Source of the DNA: DATKCA01 sp035544675
GTDB taxonomy: Bacteria > Acidobacteriota > Thermoanaerobaculia > Gp7-AA8
Length of the DNA: 20,962 nucleotides
Direction of reading: 5' to 3'
NCBI GenBank assembly: GCA_035544675.1
Contig: DATKCA010000226.1
Coordinates: 1 to 20,962 of the forward strand
Part shown: positions 15,031 to 20,962 of the stretch, in pieces
Layout of the letters: every line of letters begins with the position of its first letter
How positions within the stretch are numbered: the stretch's first letter is position 1
The notes under the pieces: model-generated
The model's input: only the letters and a program-made list of their open reading frames with translations
What the model was told of the DNA's origin: nothing
The model's database searches: none
Position numbers and translations under genes: made by a program

Positions 15031-15857
15031 CGCCCGCTCCGGAACATCCCCTCGAGGTCGGCGGTGCGCCGCCGCACTTCGATGATCCGCGCTCCCTCCC
15101 CCACCATCCGTCCCACCACCGCCGCGATCTCCTCCTCGGATCCAACATCGAGCTCCACCGTCTGCCCGTCCAGCAGCGTGATGGCGATCGGAATGGTCGT
15201 GTCGTGCCGGAGCGTCTCCTCGCGCCCGATGACGCCGCGATCGAGGAAGTAAACGCGGTCGCAGACCTTCTCCACTTCGCTGAGCTGGTGCGAGTTGAGA
15301 AGCACGGCCCGGCCTCTCTCCTTCTGTTCGAGGATGAGATCGCGCACGAGAAGGACGCCGTTCGGATCGAGGCCGGACGCCGGCTCGTCGAGAAAGAGGT
15401 AGTCGGGCTCGCCCAGAAGCGCCTGCGCCATGCCCACCCGCTGCAGCATGCCGCGGGAGTGCTCGGACAGCCGCTTGCGCGCGCCGTGCGCGACGTCGAG
15501 CTTCGAGAGCAGCGCCTCGACGCGCGCGACATCGGCCTTCGACAGGCGCGCCATGTACCTCAGAAAGGCCTGCGAGGTGGCGCGGCGACCGAAGTTCATC
15601 CGCTCGGGAACGAATCCGATGCGCCGGCGGACGTCGATGTCATCGGCCGGTCTGCCGTCGATGGAGACCTCGCCCGAATCAGCGTGCAGAAACCCGAGAA
15701 GGCAGGACATCAGGGTCGTCTTGCCGGCTCCGTTGGGGCCGATCAGCCCGACCACCTGGCCGGGCTCGACGTCGAGATCGACGCCCTGGAGAACGTGGGT
15801 CCTTCGGGTGAGGCTGCGGAACGACTTCCGGAGGCCGCGAATGCGAACGCCGGTCAT
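15027..15857 (-). CDS. ABC transporter ATP-binding protein (ABC-2 type)
   Basis: This 276-aa cytoplasmic ATPase energises the adjacent permease. Walker A is GPNGAGKTT near residue 40, the signature region is HSRGMLQRVGMAQAL (the S-R-G-M-x-Q-R variant common in CcmA/NatA-type ATPases), Walker B is YLFLDEPASGLD and the switch His lies in LLNSHQLSEVEKV. The last 75 residues form a C-terminal extension with a mixed alpha/beta pattern, as in drug- or lipid-exporting ABC-2 ATPases. The start at 15857 overlaps the upstream stop (ATGA) and the end overlaps the permease start (ATGA), placing it in the middle of a tightly packed operon. Confidence 0.95.
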   Translation of the reverse strand: MTGVRIRGLRKSFRSLTRRTHVLQGVDLDVEPGQVVGLIGPNGAGKTTLMSCLLGFLHADSGEVSIDGRPADDIDVRRRIGFVPERMNFGRRATSQAFLRYMARLSKADVARVEALLSKLDVAHGARKRLSEHSRGMLQRVGMAQALLGEPDYLFLDEPASGLDPNGVLLVRDLILEQKERGRAVLLNSHQLSEVEKVCDRVYFLDRGVIGREETLRHDTTIPIAITLLDGQTVELDVGSEEEIAAVVGRMVGEGARIIEVRRRTADLEGMFRSGR

Positions 15858-16114
15858 TGCTGACGCGCGCGCAGTCCGGCCACGATCTCGTCCATCTTCG
15901 ACTGGTGGAACTCGTTGACCAGCTTCTGCAGCTCGTCTTCCGGGGAACCGTCGAGGTCCGCCGTGAAGATCTTCTTCAGCTCGCCGCCGAGATACACCTT
16001 GGTCTCGATGCGCCAGTTGGGGCGTGGGAAAAACTCGGTCTGGACGGTGAGCTTCTTCGTGCCGACGTCGAAGGCATCGAGACGTCCCATCGGCGGACTC
16101 GCCGGCTCGGCCAT
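15854..16114 (-). CDS. Hypothetical protein, 86 aa, coupled to the sigma factor gene
   Basis: I do not recognise this small protein. From the ATG at 16114 it reads MAEPASPPMGRLDAFDVG, then beta-rich TKKLTVQTEFFPRPNWRIET and an amphipathic C-terminal helix (DELQKLVNEFHQSKMDEIVA). No signal peptide or membrane span is present. The start overlaps the sigma factor stop as TGATG (16112-16116), and its stop overlaps the ATPase start as ATGA. An upstream in-frame ATG at 16141 would overlap the sigma gene by 28 bases. Being directly coupled to the sigma factor, it could be a partner or antagonist of it, but there is no sequence evidence for that. Confidence 0.8.
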   Translation of the reverse strand: MAEPASPPMGRLDAFDVGTKKLTVQTEFFPRPNWRIETKVYLGGELKKIFTADLDGSPEDELQKLVNEFHQSKMDEIVAGLRARQQ

Positions 16115-17286
16115 CAGCTCCGCCTGACGCTCCGGCGGCACTTCGCTTCCGCCCGCGACTCGATCTGGCGCACGCGCTCGCGGGAGAGGCCGAGGATCTC
16201 GCCGATGTCGCGGAGGGTGAGCTCCTCGTCCTGCAGCACGCCGTAACGGAGCTTGAGGATCGTCTTCTCTTCCAGAGAGAGGTCGTCGACCACTTTCTGG
16301 ACCGCGCCGGCCTTGGTCAGATTGACGAGGAGCGGGAAACGCCGGGAGTCCGTCTGCGAAGTCAGACCGGGGGTGAGATCGCCGAGCTTCTCCCAGAAGA
16401 TGTCGGCCGCACGCTCGTTGGGATTCGTCGGAAGGAGGAGCGCGGCCAGCTCGCCCTCGCTGATCTCCAGCTTCCCGCAGACGGCGCGCGTGGCCGACTC
16501 CAGGATCGTGGCGACGTTGTCCATCGGCCGGTTGAGGAACGCCGCGATGTCGGAGATCCGCTTGGGGATGTTGTCGCTTACGCCGTGGCGCAGCGTGATC
16601 ACCAGGCGCTCCTTCGGCGAGAGCTCGGAGATGTGAGCGAGCAGCTCGGCGCGGCGCGACTGCACCTGCATCTCGTCTTCGACGGACGGGACGCTGGTCT
16701 GCTCGATGACATCGCCGAGCTCGGTGTGCGACTCGTCGTCCAGCTCGGCGTTCAGCGAGAAGTTGTCGGTGTTCGCCGCCATCAGCGTCTGCACTTCCTT
16801 GACGGTGACGCCGAGCTCGGTGGCCAGCTCCTCCGGTGTGGGGATGTGGTCACCCTTCCCCATCGCCGCTGAGATGGCCTTTTCGAGGCGATACATCAGG
16901 TTGGCGCGCTTGGGCGGCAGGCGGAACGCGCCGCCCTGCTCCGACAGCGCGTGCAGGATGGCCTGGCGGATCCACCACACCGCGTAGGTGATGAATTTGA
17001 CGTTCTTCTCGGGGTCGTACTTCTTGGCCGCGTGGATCAGGCCGATGTTGCCCTCGTTGATGAGGTCGAGGAACAGCACGTGCTGGTTGCGATACCGCTT
17101 GGCGTAGGAGACGACGAAGCGCAGGTTGGATTTGACCAGCTCTTCGAGGGCCGCCTTGTCGTTCTGCTGGACACGCCGCCCCAGTTCCTTCTCACGCTCG
17201 GGCGTGAGGCGTGGAATCTGGGCGATCTCGTGAAGATACTGATTGAGGAGATCGTAGTTCTCGTCGCGCTGTGGGTTCCGGGCCAT
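16114..17286 (-). CDS. Sigma-70-family RNA polymerase sigma factor with two region-4-like domains
   Basis: This 390-aa sigma factor lacks region 1.1 and resembles group 2 (RpoD/RpoS-like) factors. Region 1.2 is near 17-45 (YLHEIAQIPRLTPEREKEL) and region 2 near 48-115 (LVKSNLRFVVSYAKRYR; LDLINEGNIGLIHAA; FITYAVWWIRQAI). Region 3 spans about 120-180. Unusually, two region-4-like domains follow. The first (about 219-274) reads ISELSPKERLVITLRHGV, then RISDIAAFLNRP. The second (about 334-388) reads VDDLSLEEKTILKLRYGV, then LRDIGEILGLSRERVRQIES. They are separated by about 60 residues. Only the second has the canonical recognition helix (SRERVRQIE); the first has lost it. Translation of the 86-aa protein is coupled to this gene by a TGATG overlap. 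It could direct expression of its own operon or be a general alternative sigma. Confidence 0.9.
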   Translation of the reverse strand: MARNPQRDENYDLLNQYLHEIAQIPRLTPEREKELGRRVQQNDKAALEELVKSNLRFVVSYAKRYRNQHVLFLDLINEGNIGLIHAAKKYDPEKNVKFITYAVWWIRQAILHALSEQGGAFRLPPKRANLMYRLEKAISAAMGKGDHIPTPEELATELGVTVKEVQTLMAANTDNFSLNAELDDESHTELGDVIEQTSVPSVEDEMQVQSRRAELLAHISELSPKERLVITLRHGVSDNIPKRISDIAAFLNRPMDNVATILESATRAVCGKLEISEGELAALLLPTNPNERAADIFWEKLGDLTPGLTSQTDSRRFPLLVNLTKAGAVQKVVDDLSLEEKTILKLRYGVLQDEELTLRDIGEILGLSRERVRQIESRAEAKCRRSVRRS

Positions 17287-17312
17287 GCGGTTGTCGTGAG
17301 GCCCGATTCTAC

Positions 17313-17340
17313 GTCATCCCGAGCGTCGAGCGAGCGATCT
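17313..17340. repeat. Half-copy of the dispersed palindromic repeat
   Basis: GTCATCCCGAGCGTCGAGCG followed by AGCGATCT matches one arm of the 90-bp palindrome at 11978-12067 (GTCATCCCGAGCG, then GCGAGGGATC). No second arm is present. It lies just upstream of the sigma factor start. Confidence 0.6.
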
Positions 17341-17457
17341 TCGACGCGCACACGATGCACGACATTCAGCGCGCTTCGGTGATTTCCGGAGCCAGAATCC
17401 CGCCGAGGTCCTCGTATGAAATCGTGCTCCCCGGCGCGCCGCCCCTGCTGTCAACGA

Positions 17458-17487
17458 TTGCACGCGGGCGAAGTCGGATCCTATACT
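17458..17487 (+). promoter_or_regulatory. Probable promoter of the VWA-kinase pair
   Basis: TTGCAC (17458-17463) and TATACT (17482-17487) are 18 bases apart. Transcription would begin near 17494, leaving a leader of about 100 bases that opens with a CA repeat. Confidence 0.5.
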
Positions 17488-17595
17488 CCACACACACACA
17501 TACGCAGTGGATTCACGAACGGCCCAATCGAAGGAAAACCCTGAATCGTAGCCCGGGGGAACAACCCTGTTGCCACGAGCCCCCGGAGGTGACCG

Positions 17596-19263
17596 ATGAG
17601 GAGCTCTCTCGCTTTCCTTGTGACCGTCCTTTTCGCGCAGGCAGTCATGGCGGCGCGCGTGGAGATCGTGCTCGACGTCTCGGGCTCGATGCGCGCCTCC
17701 GCCGGCAACATGAGCCGTATGGAGGCGGCGCAACGTGCCGTAAAGGCGACCATCGAGGCGATCGACTCGTCGAGCAACGTCGCGCTGCGGCTCTACGGCC
17801 ACCGCCTTCCGTCCGAGCCGAAGGACCCCAGCTGCCGGGACACCGAGCTCGTCATCCCGTTCGGGCCGCTCGACCGGCAGCGATTCATCGCGGCCGTCGA
17901 GTCGGCGAAGCCGCTCGGACAGACGCCGCTCGCGTACGCGCTCGAGCAGGCGGCGGCGGACTTCGGCGGGATCGGCGACGAGCCGGTGGCGGTCATCCTC
18001 GTCTCGGACGGCGAGGAGAGCTGTGGCGGCGATCCCGCGCGGGTCGCGTGCGCGTTCCGCGAGAGGGGGCTCGAGCTGACGGTCCACACGGTGGGGTTCG
18101 ACGTCGGCGACGTCGCGCGAAAGCAGCTGCAGGCGATCGCGAGCTGCACGGGGGGCGAGTATCGGGACGCGAGGAACGCGGGCGAACTGGCCGAGTCGCT
18201 CAGGCAGCTCACGCAGGCGGGCCTGCTGATCGAGAAGGAGCGCGAGGGTCGCGGCAACGTCGTGCGCGGCGGCAACGGGTTTGACAGTGCCGTGAAGCTG
18301 ACGCCCGGCACCTACCGGCTCGACCATCACCAGCGCCCGAGCGAGTACGACTACTTCGCGGTGGACGTCACGCCGGGCAATCTCCTCGTCGTCAGGCAGG
18401 TTGCATTCGAGCTCGGCGTGGAGATCAAGGGCGACACGTTCAAGGAGACCAGCCAGGACACCTACCAGTTCGTCGCGATCGGCCTGTACGCACCCGACAA
18501 GTCGAAGATCCGAGATGCCCGGGCCTGGGGAGTCGGAAAGAAGGCGGAGGTCGGAGGCTCGGTGCGCGCGGGTCGGGGAGGCACGTACTACGTTGCGGTG
18601 GGGGGCGAGCATTTCTGGCGGACGGCAGGAATCCACAAGGAGTCGCCTTTCACGATCGAGCTCATCGACGTCTCGGATGCGGGGAGCGGCACGGATGCGG
18701 GTGACAGCGACCGCGACGCGGTCAGGATCGAGCCAGGGAAGCAAGACGCGTGGTTTCAGCCCGGGGACTCGAAGGACACCTACTGGTTCGACGCGGTCGC
18801 GGGAACAGCGTACGCCGTCGTCGCACGGCCGGAGGCGGATCTGCAGTCGCTGAAGCTGACTGTGTCGGACGATGACCGAGTGACTCTGGCTGAAGCGACG
18901 GCTCCCAACGAAGGCGCTGCCGTCCGTGCGGAAAACATCCGCCCGGCGCGCTCGGGACGGGTCTACGTCACGTTGTCGTACCCCGATTACATGAAAGGGC
19001 TGGTCCTGAACCCCGTGCGCTACTCGATCGAGCTCACGGCGACCGGCGGGCCGCCGCCCACTGCGACCGGCGGACCGCTGCCCACTGCGACCGAAAGCGA
19101 GCCCAAGGCCGCTCAGGCGGCGGAATCGAAAAGCTCGCTCATCGACAGGATCCCCGGAGGGCGGATCACGTGCGCGGTCCTGCTCGGGCTCGGCCTCCTC
19201 GGCCTGATCGCGATCGTCGTGCTGGTGATCATTCTGAAGCGGAAGTCGAAGGGGACCTCGTGA
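17596..19263 (+). CDS. Exported, membrane-anchored VWA-domain protein
   Basis: The protein is 555 aa. A signal peptide (MRSSLAFLVTVLFAQAVMA) leads directly into a von Willebrand A domain (about 20-215). Its metal-ion-dependent adhesion site is complete: DVSGS (Asp27, Ser29, Ser31), Thr110 in LGQTPLAY and Asp138 in LVSDGEE. Two beta-rich repeats resembling pre-peptidase C-terminal domains follow (about 228-350, PGTYRLDHHQ; about 375-495, DTYWFDAVAG). Then come a Pro/Thr linker with a 24-base tandem repeat and a C-terminal membrane helix (about 522-547) with basic KRKSK tail. The bulk is therefore periplasmic. GGAGGTGA at 17585-17592 is the ribosome binding site. The kinase gene begins 31 bases downstream, suggesting a joint sensing unit. 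Confidence 0.88.
   Translation: MRSSLAFLVTVLFAQAVMAARVEIVLDVSGSMRASAGNMSRMEAAQRAVKATIEAIDSSSNVALRLYGHRLPSEPKDPSCRDTELVIPFGPLDRQRFIAAVESAKPLGQTPLAYALEQAAADFGGIGDEPVAVILVSDGEESCGGDPARVACAFRERGLELTVHTVGFDVGDVARKQLQAIASCTGGEYRDARNAGELAESLRQLTQAGLLIEKEREGRGNVVRGGNGFDSAVKLTPGTYRLDHHQRPSEYDYFAVDVTPGNLLVVRQVAFELGVEIKGDTFKETSQDTYQFVAIGLYAPDKSKIRDARAWGVGKKAEVGGSVRAGRGGTYYVAVGGEHFWRTAGIHKESPFTIELIDVSDAGSGTDAGDSDRDAVRIEPGKQDAWFQPGDSKDTYWFDAVAGTAYAVVARPEADLQSLKLTVSDDDRVTLAEATAPNEGAAVRAENIRPARSGRVYVTLSYPDYMKGLVLNPVRYSIELTATGGPPPTATGGPLPTATESEPKAAQAAESKSSLIDRIPGGRITCAVLLGLGLLGLIAIVVLVIILKRKSKGTS
19036..19083 (+). repeat. 24-bp tandem repeat in the VWA linker
   Basis: Two copies (19036-19059 and 19060-19083) plus a partial third encode TATGGPPP / TATGGPLP / TATES. 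This is a low-complexity periplasmic linker just before the membrane anchor. Confidence 0.7.
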
Positions 19264-19294
19264 TCGGGAGCGCGTCACCGGTCACGAGTTGACG

Positions 19295-20761
19295 ATGGGC
19301 CTTTCTCCGGGAACGAAGCTCGGGCGCTTCTCGGTCGTCAGGCAGCTCGGCGCCGGGGCGATGGGCGAGGTCTACCTCGCCGAGGATCCCGACATCGAGC
19401 GGCAGGTCGCGATCAAGACGGTGAGGCTCGCCGAGCACGAGAGTCTCGAAGGCTCGGCCGGAACGCATCTGCGCCTGCGGCTGCAGCGAGAAGCGAAGGC
19501 GGCCGGGCGCCTCGTGCACCCGAACATCGTGACGCTCTTCGAGGCGGGAGAGTCGGAGGGGCTCTACTACCTCGTCTTCGAGTACATCGAGGGAACGGAT
19601 CTCGCGAGTCGGATGCGGCGCCCGCCGGCGCTCGAGCTCGCCGAGATTCTCCGCATCGGCCGCGAGACCGCTGCGGCGCTCGACGCGGCGCATCGCGTCG
19701 GGATCGTCCACCGCGACATCAAGCCGGCGAACATCCTGCTCACGCGGGACGGAGCGGTCAAGGTCGGCGACTTCGGCATCGCGGCGCTCACCGGGCAGGG
19801 CGCACACCTCACACAGACGGGCTCGGTCATCGGCACGCCGCAGTACCTCTCGCCGGAGCAGGTGCGATCCGAGCTCCCGCTCGACGGCCGCAGCGACCTC
19901 TTCTCGCTCGGAGTCATGCTGTACGAGCTCCTCGGGGGAAAGCGCCCGTTCGAGGGCGGATCGGTCGCAGCGCTCCTCTACGAGATCGTGATGGCCGAGC
20001 CACGACACCTCGGCGAGCTGCGGCCGGATCTGCCGCCGCGCCTGACAGCCACCGTGATGCGGCTTCTCGAGAAGGATCCTGGCGGGAGGTTCGCGAGCGC
20101 CGGAGAGCTTCGCGACGAGCTGGCGAGGATTGAGAGGGGGCTCGACGACGCCCCCGCGGCGGTGACTGCGGTCACGGCTTCGGAGCCGGCGCCCACGCCG
20201 CGGCTCGACCGCGCGGCGCCGATGCTGCGGGTCGACGCATCGGAGCCGCAGTCAGCCAGGAAAGGGAAAGCGGTCGCCATTGCCGCCGTCGCGACGCTGG
20301 TCCTGTTAGGCGGTGTGTCGGCGACGATCATTCACTTCGGATTCCCGGGTAAGGACCGGCCCTCCGTCGAGCGCAAGATGCCGGTGGAGCCCGTGACCGA
20401 CAGCACGCCGGTCCCGCCGGCCGACGTCGCGACGAAGGAGGAGCCGCCGGCCGGCGACCGGTCTCAGGCAACCATCACGAACGCGCGGCCCGAGCCGGTC
20501 GACCAGGGGCCCGCTCCGCGGATTGTCGGCGGAATGGTGACGTTCCGCGTGAGGCCGGAGGACGCGGCGGCAGGCGCGGTGGTGAAGATCGACGGACTCG
20601 TCCGCGGGCTCGCGGCGGGATCGGCGATGACGCTTCGACCCGGACGGCACGAGATCGTGATCACGGCGCCGGGCTTCATGCTGGAGACGATCGTCGTCGA
20701 CGCGCGCGGGGGCTCGTCAACGCCGACCGAGATCGATGTGGTGATGACGAGGAATCGGTGA
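19295..20761 (+). CDS. Transmembrane Ser/Thr protein kinase with PEGA domain
   Basis: This 488-aa Hanks-type kinase has the full catalytic set: Gly-rich loop QLGAGAMGEVYLAE, Lys41 in VAIKTV, HRDIKPAN (Asp141), DFG (159-161) and GTPQYLSPEQ. The Arg before the catalytic Asp makes it an RD kinase, probably activated by loop autophosphorylation. A Pro/Ala-rich juxtamembrane stretch follows, then one membrane helix (about 328-348) and an extracytoplasmic tail ending in a PEGA domain (about 415-485; VTFRVRPED, LRPGRHEIVITAPGF). The ATG at 19295 is chosen over a TTG six bases earlier. No ribosome binding site is obvious, consistent with coupling to the VWA gene upstream. It would pass envelope signals to cytoplasmic phosphorylation targets. 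Confidence 0.95.
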   Translation: MGLSPGTKLGRFSVVRQLGAGAMGEVYLAEDPDIERQVAIKTVRLAEHESLEGSAGTHLRLRLQREAKAAGRLVHPNIVTLFEAGESEGLYYLVFEYIEGTDLASRMRRPPALELAEILRIGRETAAALDAAHRVGIVHRDIKPANILLTRDGAVKVGDFGIAALTGQGAHLTQTGSVIGTPQYLSPEQVRSELPLDGRSDLFSLGVMLYELLGGKRPFEGGSVAALLYEIVMAEPRHLGELRPDLPPRLTATVMRLLEKDPGGRFASAGELRDELARIERGLDDAPAAVTAVTASEPAPTPRLDRAAPMLRVDASEPQSARKGKAVAIAAVATLVLLGGVSATIIHFGFPGKDRPSVERKMPVEPVTDSTPVPPADVATKEEPPAGDRSQATITNARPEPVDQGPAPRIVGGMVTFRVRPEDAAAGAVVKIDGLVRGLAAGSAMTLRPGRHEIVITAPGFMLETIVVDARGGSSTPTEIDVVMTRNR

Positions 20762-20781
20762 CGGACAGACGTTCCTCGCGA

Positions 20782-20799
20782 CCCATCCGCGACGATGGG
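20782..20799 (+). terminator. Weak hairpin after the kinase gene
   Basis: CCCATC (20782-20787) pairs with GATGGG (20794-20799) around a 6-base loop, between the convergent kinase gene and a partial minus-strand gene. No U-tract follows, so terminator function is uncertain. Confidence 0.3.
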
Positions 20800-20824
20800 C
20801 GGCGCGCCCGGGGCTCAGCGATCG

Positions 20825-20962
20825 TCAATCCCTTGCCATCGAGGCAATTCTCCGCGGCTCTCCGAAGCTGCGCGCAGCCACCTCGCCGTCCACGCTGAGG
20901 CGCACCAGAACGGTGTCCGACCCATCCTGGGTGAGGATGGTCAGGTCGAGGCGGTCGCCGCG
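20825..20962 (-). CDS. C-terminal end of an unidentified protein (cut by the window edge)
   Basis: Forty-five codons followed by TGA are open to the window edge on the minus strand. The peptide includes LDLTILTQDGSDTVLVRLSV and ends RRIASMARD. The third-position GC is high, as in neighbouring genes, and it converges on the kinase gene 63 bases away. The start lies outside the window. Too little is present for a family assignment; the alternating beta pattern would fit a secreted or PDZ-like tail. Confidence 0.55.
   Translation of the reverse strand, partial: RGDRLDLTILTQDGSDTVLVRLSVDGEVAARSFGEPRRIASMARD

Larger units (their letters stand above)
17287..17595. other. Divergent intergenic region between sigma factor and VWA genes
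   Basis: These 309 bases hold a promoter for the VWA gene (17458-17487), a short CA repeat (about 17488-17502), a half-copy of the dispersed palindromic repeat (17313-17340) and a -10-like TAGAAT on the minus strand (17311-17306) without a matching -35. I see no gene. The sigma factor promoter must lie here but is not clearly recognisable. Confidence 0.6.

Noticed and set aside
14243..15532. Minus-strand frame of 429 codons overlapping the ABC-2 ATPase and permease genes
   Set aside because: It is a shifted frame of two genes with clear Walker motifs, membrane helices and ATGA coupling.
17449..17454. TTGACA on the minus strand upstream of the sigma gene as its -35 box
   Set aside because: No -10-like hexamer at 15-19 bases; the only TAGAAT lies far downstream at 17311-17306.
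17488..17502. CA dinucleotide run as a phase-variation tract
   Set aside because: It is short (about six units) and lies in the leader just after the -10 box, not within a coding frame; expression effects cannot be claimed.
17314..19278. Minus-strand open frame of 654 codons opposite the VWA gene
   Set aside because: Antisense to a well-supported gene with signal peptide and MIDAS motif; sequence is Arg/Asp/Leu-rich without any domain.

Overview
This window is high-GC bacterial chromosome from a Gram-negative organism: it carries a FadL-type outer-membrane protein, several exported proteins and a lipoprotein. A sulfatase-superfamily/TPR protein, a PEGA-domain Ser/Thr kinase, a VWA protein and dispersed palindromic repeats together suggest Acidobacteriota (Thermoanaerobaculia-like), but no rRNA or other taxonomic marker is present, so this is an inference. 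I found no tRNA, rRNA, CRISPR array, phage module or intact insertion sequence.

Layout. (1) 84-1133 (+): lexA followed closely by an XRE-type regulator, with a good sigma-70-type promoter in front. (2) 1141-4333 (-): a lipoprotein-like alkaline-phosphatase/sulfatase-superfamily enzyme with C-terminal TPRs, preceded by an exported DUF4412-like protein. Between them lie a rho-independent terminator and a 202-bp MITE-like element with 31-bp terminal inverted repeats and a TA duplication. (3) 4433-7131 (+): a FadL/OmpP1 channel and an exported GDSL esterase, probably an outer-membrane lipid hydrolysis and uptake pair. (4) 7209-10034: an unrecognised 126-aa protein behind a near-consensus promoter, comM/yifB, a divergent PHA-granule-regulation-family protein, and a cysteine-free thioredoxin-fold-like 70-aa protein. 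(5) 17286 down to 10110 (-): a compact, probably co-transcribed series. In order it holds an unusual sigma-70-family factor with two region-4-like domains, an 86-aa protein, an ABC-2 ATPase and permease, a 36-aa single-span membrane protein that was not previously listed, a 122-aa protein, and two ABC exporter half-transporters with complementary degenerate ATP sites. (6) 17596-20761 (+): an exported, membrane-anchored VWA protein and a transmembrane Ser/Thr kinase. (7) 20825-20962 (-): the C-terminal end of another gene.

The most distinctive item is region 5. A sigma factor with a duplicated region 4 is translationally coupled, by TGATG and ATGA overlaps, to an ABC-2 transporter, a microprotein and an asymmetric heterodimeric exporter. 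This looks like a self-contained envelope export or stress module. The other clear signal is palindromic repeat DNA: one hairpin sits in frame inside an exporter gene, one 90-bp palindrome lies between the two exporter genes, one MITE separates a gene from its terminator, and two large hairpins lie between convergent genes.
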